A stretch of DNA of 64,000 bases from Paracoccaceae bacterium. Lineage in GTDB: Bacteria; Pseudomonadota; Alphaproteobacteria; Rhodobacterales; Rhodobacteraceae. The stretch is from the NCBI GenBank assembly GCA_024742405.1, contig JANSYP010000001.1, positions 1,426,001 to 1,490,000 of the forward strand. Reading direction: 5' to 3'. Within the stretch, counting starts at the first letter, position 1; the number at the start of each line of letters is the position of its first letter. The notes below the pieces were generated by a model. It worked only from the letters and a program-made list of their open reading frames with translations. It did not search any database and was not told the origin of the DNA. Both the position numbers and the translations under genes were made by a program. Below are positions 57,399 through 64,000 of this stretch, one piece after another.

Positions 57399-58031
57399 AT
57401 GAGCTTTCACGATGTGAGATTTCCGACGTCCGTGAGCTTCGGAGCGCTCGGCGGCCCCCGGAGACGAACGGACATCGTTACGCTGTCCAACGGGTTCGAG
57501 GAGCGCAACACGCCTTGGGCGCATGCGCGCCGCCGTTACGACGCGGGACTCGGGATGCGGTCGCTTGCCGATATCGAAGCGGTCATTGCGTTCTTTGAAG
57601 CGCGCCAGGGCCAACTGTTCGGCTTTCGCTGGAAGGACTGGACGGACTATCGGTCTTCGACGGCAGACGCAGCACCTGCGGCAGGTGATCAGCTGCTCGG
57701 GACTGCCGACGGGTCCGCAACCGAATTCGTGCTGTCAAAGGTCTATGTCTCGGGCGGAGTGAGCTATACCCGGCCGATCTCAAAGCCTGTGCCCGGCAGC
57801 GTTCAGGTGTCGCGGGACGGGGCCGATCTGCAACCCGGTCTGGACTTCACCGTGGACCACGCGACCGGTGTCGTGACGCTTGCTGCGGTCCCGGTCGCCG
57901 GTTCTGTATTGCGCGCCGGGTTCGAGTTTGACGTTCCCGTCCGCTTCGACACCGACCGGCTGGATATCTCAGCCTCTGGGATTGAAACCGGTGAAATCCC
58001 ATCCGTTCCAGTCATTGAGGTCAGGGTTTGA
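57399..58031 (+). CDS. GTA distal tail protein (g12, DUF2460)
   Basis: Forms a ring at the tail tip. 210 residues matching DUF2460: MSFHDVRFPTSVSFGALGGP, GGLGMRSLADIEAVIAFFEAR-like and GFRWKDWTDYRS. The later half (QVSRDGADLQPGLDFTVDHATGVV, part shown) is a beta domain. Start ATG 10 bases after g11, preceded by GAGGAG. Confidence 0.88.
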   Translation: MSFHDVRFPTSVSFGALGGPRRRTDIVTLSNGFEERNTPWAHARRRYDAGLGMRSLADIEAVIAFFEARQGQLFGFRWKDWTDYRSSTADAAPAAGDQLLGTADGSATEFVLSKVYVSGGVSYTRPISKPVPGSVQVSRDGADLQPGLDFTVDHATGVVTLAAVPVAGSVLRAGFEFDVPVRFDTDRLDISASGIETGEIPSVPVIEVRV

Positions 58032-58035
58032 ACCG

Positions 58036-58917
58036 ATGAGTGACGCACTGATCGCGCATCTTGAAAGCGGTGCGACCCAGGTCTGCCAATGCTGGCGCAT
58101 CACGCGTCGTGATGGCGTGGTCCAGGGATTTACCGACCATGACCTGCCTTTGGAGTTTGAAGGAACAGTGTTCGAAGCCGAGAGCGGACTCGGCGCCCGT
58201 GCGGTCCAGCACACGAGCGGATTGTCTGCGGACAACAGCGCCGTCGTGGGCGCGCTGCAATCGGAGGCGATCACTGCCGATCTCTTGCGTTCGGGCGTTT
58301 ATGACGAGGCAGCGCTCGAGATCTGGCAGGTGTATTGGCCGAACCCCGATCTCCGGGCGCTGCGGTTTCGCGGGGCAGTCGGTGAGATCACGATCACCGG
58401 AGATGCCTTCACCGCTGAAATTCGCGGGTTGAGCGACAAGTTGAACCCGCCGTTCGGACGCGTGATCCAGAGCGGATGCTCCGCCGTGTTGGGTGATGGC
58501 GCATGCGGCGTTGACATGAACGATCCCGCGCATTTCGCCGAGCTTGAGGTCACAGCCAGCGAGGATGGACGTGTGTTCTTGTTTAGCGGGACTGGCGGGA
58601 TTGCAGCGGGACGGTTTGAGCGCGGTCGTATGCGGATCATTGATGGTACGGCCGCAGGTCAGACCGCCACGATCAAACGCCATGAAATCACGGGTGCGGA
58701 AGCGCGCGTGGAGCTCTGGGAGCCGCTGCGACGCCCGCCAAGATCCGGCGATTTGGTCCGATGCGAAGTCGGCTGTGACAAGACGCTGGCAACGTGCCGG
58801 GACAGGTTCGCCAACCTGTCGAATTTTCGCGGGTTCCCCCATGTGCCGGGCGACGACTGGCTGATGGCCTACCCACGAGCAGCCGGCGGAAACACCGGCG
58901 GGAGCCTTCTGTCATGA
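58036..58917 (+). CDS. GTA hub protein with cysteine cluster (g13, DUF2163)
   Basis: Baseplate hub of the GTA tail tip. 293 residues with DUF2163 N-terminal part (CQCWRITRRDGVVQGFTDHD) and the C-terminal phage_BR0599 region ending NLSNFRGFPHVPGDDWL. Five cysteines (148, 157, 243, 247, 254) lie in the C-terminal part; in the RcGTA structure the homologous hub carries a 4Fe-4S cluster, and four of these are likely ligands. Overlaps g14 by four bases. Confidence 0.88.
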   Translation: MSDALIAHLESGATQVCQCWRITRRDGVVQGFTDHDLPLEFEGTVFEAESGLGARAVQHTSGLSADNSAVVGALQSEAITADLLRSGVYDEAALEIWQVYWPNPDLRALRFRGAVGEITITGDAFTAEIRGLSDKLNPPFGRVIQSGCSAVLGDGACGVDMNDPAHFAELEVTASEDGRVFLFSGTGGIAAGRFERGRMRIIDGTAAGQTATIKRHEITGAEARVELWEPLRRPPRSGDLVRCEVGCDKTLATCRDRFANLSNFRGFPHVPGDDWLMAYPRAAGGNTGGSLLS

Positions 58918-59351
58918 GAGCGCAAGGCTCGGAAGTCGTCCGGGCGGCGCGTCGCTGGATCGGCACGCCCTATCACCACCAGGCCGCCACGCGCGGCGCC
59001 GGGTGTGATTGTCTTGGGCTGGTACGCGGCCTCTGGCGAGAGCTGGTCGGTCCGGAGCCGTTTCGAGTACCGGCATATACGCCGGATTGGTCCGAACCCG
59101 AAGGCGACGAAGTCCTGTGGACCACAGCGTGCAAGGTTATGCGCGAGAAGCCATTGGCCGATGCTGCGCCGGGGGATGTGGTGCTCTTTCGCATGCGCGC
59201 CGGCGGTGTCGCCAAGCATCTGGGCGTTCTGAGCCGCGTCGGCGACGCGCCGAGTTTCATCCACGCCTACCAGGGGCACGGCGTTGTCGAAAGCCCCCTG
59301 AGCGCGCCCTGGCAGAGCCGCATTGTCGGCTGTTTCGCCCTTCCAGTCTGA
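58914..59351 (+). CDS. GTA NlpC/P60 peptidase (g14)
   Basis: Cysteine peptidase that would cut peptidoglycan cross-links when GTA particles penetrate a recipient cell. The 145-residue product has the NlpC/P60 catalytic Cys33 in GAGCDCLGLVRG, His102 in VAKHLGVLSRV, and a third polar residue probably His117. ATGA overlap with g13; nine bases before the megatron gene. Confidence 0.9.
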   Translation: MRAQGSEVVRAARRWIGTPYHHQAATRGAGCDCLGLVRGLWRELVGPEPFRVPAYTPDWSEPEGDEVLWTTACKVMREKPLADAAPGDVVLFRMRAGGVAKHLGVLSRVGDAPSFIHAYQGHGVVESPLSAPWQSRIVGCFALPV

Positions 59352-59360
59352 GGTATCTCA

Positions 59361-62300
59361 ATGGCAACTCTTGTTCTTTCGGCAGCGGGTGGCGCCGCGG
59401 GTGGCGCCCTCGGCGGCTCGCTGCTTGGCATCGGGGCGGCGACCCTCGGCCGCGCAGTCGGAGCGGGTATAGGCCGGGTGATCGACCAGAAGTTGCTCGG
59501 GACAGGGTCCGAGGCGGTCGAGACCGGTCGTGTCGAACGGTTCCGACTGAACGGTGCGAGTGAAGGAACGAGCCTGCCCCAGATCTATGGTCGGACGCGC
59601 GTCGCCGGACATGTCATCTGGGCCTCGCGCTTCACCGAAGACGCGGTCACTACGAGCACCGGTTCTGGCAAGGGCGTGAGCGCGCCACGCGGCGGGTCGC
59701 AATCCACGACGAGCTATACTTACCGGGTCAGTGTGGCCTTTGCCTTGGGCGAAGGGCCGATCAGCCACATCGCGCGCATCTGGGCCGATGGCGAAGAGAT
59801 TGCCGACGACAGTGTCGCAATGCGCGTCTACCCGGGATCGGCGACCCAGCAGCCGGATCCAAAAATCGCGGCCGTCGAAGGGGCAGAAAACACTCCGGCC
59901 TATCGCGGAACGGCCTATGTGGTGTTCGAGGACCTGGACGTGACGCGGTTCGGCAACCGTGTCCCGCAATTCAATTTCGAAGTCATCCGTCCCAAGCCGG
60001 AGTCGGTGAATATCGGTAGAGGCGAGTTCCGCGACCTGGTTCGTGCGGTCGCGATGATCCCGGGCACAGGGGAGTATTCGCTGGCCTCTCTGCCGGTGTT
60101 CTACGACAGCGGTTTTGGGGCAAGCACGCTGGCCAATGTCAACGCGCCGGGCGAGACTCCGGACCTGACACGTTCGCTGCGGGATCTGAGCCGAGACCTG
60201 CCGGCATGCCGCTCGGTGTCTCTTGTCGTATCCTGGTTCGGCGACGATCTGCGCTGCGGGTCGTGCAATGTGCGGCCCCTCGTCGAGCAACGCGAGATCG
60301 ACGGATCGCCATTGCCCTGGACGGTGGCGGGTTGGACACGGGCGATTGCGGGCACTGTACCCCAACTGGACGGACGTCCAGTCTATGGTGGTACGCCGTC
60401 GGATGCGTCGGTCATCCAGTCGATTGCCGCGCTACGCGCGGCGGGCAACGAAGTGATGTTCTATCCCTTCATCCTGATGGATCAGTTGGCCGGAAACGGT
60501 CGGCGCGATCCCTATACCGGGGCCGCGGATCAGCCGGAACTGCCATGGCGCGGGCGGATCACCTTGTCCGGCGCGCCCGGCACGGCGGGTAGCCCGGACG
60601 GCACCGCAGCAGCCGTGTCGGAGGTCGCCACGTTCTTTGGCACGGCGCGGCCGGAGGACTTCACCGTGCTGCCGGGCGGCGTCACCTATACGGGGCCGCT
60701 CGAGAACAGCCTGCGCCGGTTCATCCTTCATTACGCGGCACTCTGTAAAGCGGCAGGCGGGGTTGAGGCGTTCTGCATCGGCTCGGAAATGCGGGGGCTG
60801 ACGCAAATCCGCGGACCGGGCGATAGCTTTCCGGCAGTGGCGGAGTTTGTCTCGCTGCTCGAGGACGTACGGGCGATCCTCGGACACGGCACGAAGCTGA
60901 GCTATGCCTCTGACTGGTCGGAGTATTTCGGTTACACGCCCCAGGATGGCAGCGGTTCGCACTTCTTCCATCTCGACCCGCTCTGGGCACATCCCGATAC
61001 AGACTTCATCGGCATCGACAATTACATGCGCATCTCCGACTGGCGGGATGGCACAGACCATGCCGACGCGGGCGAGGCCCGATCGATCTATGATCTCGAC
61101 TATCTCAAGGCAAATGTCGCGGGTGGCGAGGGTTATGATTGGTTCTATGCCAATGAGGCAGAGGCCGAGGCACAGATCCGCCGCCCCATCACCGACGGCG
61201 CCTATGGTGAACCGTGGGTGTTTCGCTACAAGGACATCCTGAACTGGTGGCAGAACCCGCATCACGATCGACCCGGAGGCGTGCGTGCGCCGGGGCCGAC
61301 CGCTTGGGTGCCACAGTCGAAACCATTTTGGTTCACCGAGCTTGGGTGCGCCGCGCTCGACAAGGCGACGAACCAGCCAAACAAGTTTCTCGACCCCAAA
61401 TCGTCTGAGTCACAACTGCCGCGCGCGTCCAACGGGTTGCGGGATGATTTCATCCAGCTTCAGTACACGCGCGCGCTTTCGGAGTACTGGGGAGACCCGG
61501 CTAACAACCCGCTTTCGGTCAGCTATGGCGGGCCGATGATCGATATGAGCCGCGCGCATTTTTGGGCCTGGGATGCACGGCCTTACCCCTATTTCCCATC
61601 GAAAGCGGCGATCTGGAGTGATGGGGACAACTACGATCGCGGACATTGGCTGAATGGGCGGGCGTCGTCGCGTTCGTTGGCTTCGGTCGTGGCGGAAGTC
61701 TGCGAGATCGCGGGCCTGCCGGCCTATGATGTATCAGAGCTCTATGGTGTCGTTCGCGGACTCGATGCCCGGTTCGATAGTGGGGCCCGCGGTGTGTTCC
61801 AGGCGCTTATGACCGTGCATGGCTTTGACGCCTTTGAGCGCGACGGGGTGATGGTGTTTCGGACCCGGACGGGCAGGGCGGACCACCTGGTCGAGGCGGA
61901 AGAGTTCGCCGAGACGGACGGGCAGAGTGCGGTGTTGGAAGTACAGCGCGCCTCCAAACATGAAGGCGCGGACCGTGTTCGCCTCGCCTATGTCGAGGCA
62001 GACGGCGCTTATACGGTGCGTAATTCCGAGGCCGTGTATCCCGACGCTGAAGCGATCACTGCTGCTCAGAACGAAACCGCGCTTGTGCTGACCGAGAGCG
62101 AGGCACGGCGCACTGTCGAGCGCTGGCTGTCGGAAAGCCGCACGGCGCGCGAGGTTGCGCGTTTTGCCCTGCCGCCATCGCGTGCTTCGGTCCGGGTCGG
62201 CGATGTGGTCAGTCTGGAAGGGCCGGAGGCACCGGACCTCTACCGTGTCGACCGGCTCGAGGCCGATGGCGCGCGTGTCATCGAAGCCGTTCGAATCGAG

Positions 62301-63302
62301 CAGTCGGTCTATGAGGCGGCCGAAGGCGTGACCGCTCCTGCGCGGCTGGCGGCAGATGTAAATCCAGGCCCGGTGTTTCCGCTGTTTCTCGACTTGCCGA
62401 TCCTTCCGGGAACGGGAGGCCGAGAGGGCCCCTGGGTTGCGGTCAGTAGTGATCCCTGGCCGGGGCAGGTGGCGCTCTATGCCAGCGCGACCGGGGCAGG
62501 GTTCACGATCGCCGGCAATATAGATGCGCCGGCAGTGATCGGCAGGACGCTGACGGCGATGCCAGCGGCCCAGCCGGGTCTGTTGGACCGTGGCCCGGCG
62601 CTGACTGTCCGGTTGACACGCGGTTCGCTCAGTTCGGTGGAGCGCTCCGGCCTGCTCAGCGGGGCAAATGCGATGGCCATCGGAGACGGTGCTGGCAATT
62701 GGGAGGTGTTCCAATTCGAGACCGCAGAGTTGATCGAGCCTCTGACCTACCGTCTTTCCGGACGGTTGCGGGGACAGTTGGGAACTGACGCGTTTATCCC
62801 TGACACTTGGCCCATCGACAGTACCGTCGTGCTCCTTGGGCCCGGGCTGGAACCTCTGGACGATGGGACCGTGGTCCGCGAGAGCATCACTCAGTTTCGG
62901 ATCGGACCGGCACTGTACGGGTTCGACAGTGCCGCCTATGTGGCGCGAGAGTTCGGTTACGAGGCCGTCTCCTTGCGGCCCTATGCGCCAGTGCATCTGA
63001 ACGTGAAACGAGACCCAGCGGGCCTGGATCGCTTCGACTGGGTGCGAAGATCGAGAATCGACGGCGACCTTTGGAACCTGCCGGAGATACCGATGGGCGA
63101 GGAGCGCGAGGCTTACATCGTGCGCATCCTACAGGGCGGCGAGATTCGCTTGGAACAGACCCGAACCGAACCGGACTGGACCATTTCCGCTGCGGTGCGC
63201 GCCGCAGCCGGGATCGTGCCGGGACCTTATCAATTCGAAGTTGCACAACTCTCGGACCGCTATGGACCGGGACCGTTCAGAAGGATCACTGTAGATGTCT
63301 AG
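59361..63302 (+). CDS. GTA megatron / host specificity protein (g15)
   Basis: The largest GTA protein (1313 residues); in RcGTA it forms the baseplate and tail fibre core. Order: an N-terminal Gly-rich hydrophobic segment (about 1-50, AGGAAGGALGGSLLGIGA) that may insert into a membrane; a hub-like region; a TIM-barrel glycoside hydrolase-like domain (about 430-770) with Glu in FCIGSEMRG and in KPFWFTELGC; and a C-terminal phage tail tip region with repeated beta domains. Start ATG 59361. Overlaps the DUF2793 gene by eight bases. Confidence 0.92.
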   Translation: MATLVLSAAGGAAGGALGGSLLGIGAATLGRAVGAGIGRVIDQKLLGTGSEAVETGRVERFRLNGASEGTSLPQIYGRTRVAGHVIWASRFTEDAVTTSTGSGKGVSAPRGGSQSTTSYTYRVSVAFALGEGPISHIARIWADGEEIADDSVAMRVYPGSATQQPDPKIAAVEGAENTPAYRGTAYVVFEDLDVTRFGNRVPQFNFEVIRPKPESVNIGRGEFRDLVRAVAMIPGTGEYSLASLPVFYDSGFGASTLANVNAPGETPDLTRSLRDLSRDLPACRSVSLVVSWFGDDLRCGSCNVRPLVEQREIDGSPLPWTVAGWTRAIAGTVPQLDGRPVYGGTPSDASVIQSIAALRAAGNEVMFYPFILMDQLAGNGRRDPYTGAADQPELPWRGRITLSGAPGTAGSPDGTAAAVSEVATFFGTARPEDFTVLPGGVTYTGPLENSLRRFILHYAALCKAAGGVEAFCIGSEMRGLTQIRGPGDSFPAVAEFVSLLEDVRAILGHGTKLSYASDWSEYFGYTPQDGSGSHFFHLDPLWAHPDTDFIGIDNYMRISDWRDGTDHADAGEARSIYDLDYLKANVAGGEGYDWFYANEAEAEAQIRRPITDGAYGEPWVFRYKDILNWWQNPHHDRPGGVRAPGPTAWVPQSKPFWFTELGCAALDKATNQPNKFLDPKSSESQLPRASNGLRDDFIQLQYTRALSEYWGDPANNPLSVSYGGPMIDMSRAHFWAWDARPYPYFPSKAAIWSDGDNYDRGHWLNGRASSRSLASVVAEVCEIAGLPAYDVSELYGVVRGLDARFDSGARGVFQALMTVHGFDAFERDGVMVFRTRTGRADHLVEAEEFAETDGQSAVLEVQRASKHEGADRVRLAYVEADGAYTVRNSEAVYPDAEAITAAQNETALVLTESEARRTVERWLSESRTAREVARFALPPSRASVRVGDVVSLEGPEAPDLYRVDRLEADGARVIEAVRIEQSVYEAAEGVTAPARLAADVNPGPVFPLFLDLPILPGTGGREGPWVAVSSDPWPGQVALYASATGAGFTIAGNIDAPAVIGRTLTAMPAAQPGLLDRGPALTVRLTRGSLSSVERSGLLSGANAMAIGDGAGNWEVFQFETAELIEPLTYRLSGRLRGQLGTDAFIPDTWPIDSTVVLLGPGLEPLDDGTVVRESITQFRIGPALYGFDSAAYVAREFGYEAVSLRPYAPVHLNVKRDPAGLDRFDWVRRSRIDGDLWNLPEIPMGEEREAYIVRILQGGEIRLEQTRTEPDWTISAAVRAAAGIVPGPYQFEVAQLSDRYGPGPFRRITVDV

Positions 63303-64000
63303 CACGGCAAACCTGGGTCTTCCGCTTCTGCAGCCTTCGCAGGCGCAAAAGCACGTCACGGTGAACGAGGCGATTGCGCGCCTCGATGGGTTGTGCCAGA
63401 CCAAACTGGTCTCAATCACCACGACGACACCGCCGGCGGTCGCGGCAGACGGCGCGATCTACGGCGTCCCGGCCGGGGCCACGGATGCTTGGACAGGCCG
63501 CGATGGCGACGTCGCCATTTTCTCCAATGGTGGATGGGTTTTCCTGACACCGGGCGGGGGCTGGCGCGCCTATGTTGCCGATACCGAAGCCTATGCTCTG
63601 CATGATGGGACAGAGTGGCGATTGAACGCGGTTTCGGTGTCTGCGGGCGGCGCGGCGTCACTGATAGAAGTCATGGAGTTCGACCATGTAATCGGCGCGG
63701 GCGCCAGCAGCGGTACGGTCGCCGTCATTCCGAGCCATTCTATTCTTTTGGGCGTCACGGCACGGGTCATCGGCGAAATCACCGGCACGCTTTCGGACTG
63801 GCGTTTGGGCGTGGCCGGCGGAGACAATCGCTATGGCAGCGGCCTCGGGTTGGGCACGGGATCATCCGTTCTGGGGCTTTCCGGTCAGCCGTTGGCCTAC
63901 TACGCAGATACGCCGTTGTTGTTGAGCGCCGATGGTGGAGATTTCGCGGGTGGCGAGGTGCGGTTCGCTCTTCACCTTTACAGGATGTTGTTGCCTCGCG
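63295..64000 (+). CDS. DUF2793 family GTA-associated protein (3' end outside window)
   Basis: Open to the window edge: MSSTANLGLPLLQPSQAQKHVTVNEAI is the DUF2793 N-terminus (about 1-95), a small beta domain found at the distal end of GTA clusters. The following part (VMEFDHVIGAGASSGTVAVIPS onward) is beta-rich and resembles a phage tail-fibre C-terminal domain. Its start overlaps the megatron stop by eight bases, consistent with co-expression. A role as an adhesin or fibre is inference. Confidence 0.8.
   Translation, partial: MSSTANLGLPLLQPSQAQKHVTVNEAIARLDGLCQTKLVSITTTTPPAVAADGAIYGVPAGATDAWTGRDGDVAIFSNGGWVFLTPGGGWRAYVADTEAYALHDGTEWRLNAVSVSAGGAASLIEVMEFDHVIGAGASSGTVAVIPSHSILLGVTARVIGEITGTLSDWRLGVAGGDNRYGSGLGLGTGSSVLGLSGQPLAYYADTPLLLSADGGDFAGGEVRFALHLYRMLLPR

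Overview
The window is a GC-rich chromosomal segment of an alphaproteobacterium, very probably a member of the Rhodobacterales (Roseobacter group). The evidence is the neighbouring sciP and ctrA cell-cycle regulators, the double-length dCTP deaminase, the ornithine-lipid acyltransferase OlsB, a decayed gene with a VPLPA-CTERM-type tail, and a complete Rhodobacter-type gene transfer agent (GTA) cluster. There are no rRNA genes, insertion sequences or CRISPR arrays. One tRNA gene (Pro, GGG) is present.

From 1 to 11.0 kb lies a compact co-directional envelope operon: uppS (5' end outside the window), cdsA, dxr, rseP, bamA, a Skp-like chaperone, fabZ, lpxA, lpxI, lpxB and a secreted gamma-class chorismate mutase. 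It makes undecaprenyl phosphate, isoprenoid precursors, CDP-diacylglycerol and lipid A and assembles outer-membrane proteins. From 11.0 to 18.1 kb come mnmA, sciP, ctrA, ligA, recG and a 42-residue membrane peptide behind an SOS-type operator. From 18.1 to 31.3 kb is housekeeping: an Fe-S scaffold, hisI, gluQ, trmFO, xerD, a solenoid-like exported protein of unknown role, aroK-aroB, ssb, a lytic transglycosylase, a 3-hydroxyisobutyrate dehydrogenase-like gene, xth, an A-type Fe-S carrier and a dNTPase.

From 31.4 to 48.7 kb: an unknown exported protein, argS, a SPOR-domain protein, nagZ, scpA, scpB, a chemoreceptor, the double dCTP deaminase, tRNA-Pro, a MerR-type regulator, ihfA, fabH, plsX, rpmF, a YceD (DUF177) protein, a BamE-like lipoprotein, olsB, the VPLPA-CTERM relic and an Uup-type ABC-F ATPase.

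From about 49.2 kb to the end runs an apparently intact GTA cluster in canonical order: g1, terminase, portal, g3.5, prohead protease, major capsid protein, head-tail adaptors, tail terminator, tail tube, g10 and g10.1, tape measure, distal tail, hub, NlpC/P60 peptidase, the 1313-residue megatron and a DUF2793 protein that leaves the window. Most genes overlap by 4 to 11 bases. The places where coupling is broken (the leader, g2/g3 and g5/g6) each hold a strong RNA hairpin. CtrA is known to influence GTA production in Rhodobacter, so ctrA and sciP about 36 kb upstream are functionally relevant. The most interesting leads are the SOS-controlled micropeptide after recG, the structured RNA after the capsid gene, and the terminator-like hairpin in the GTA leader.
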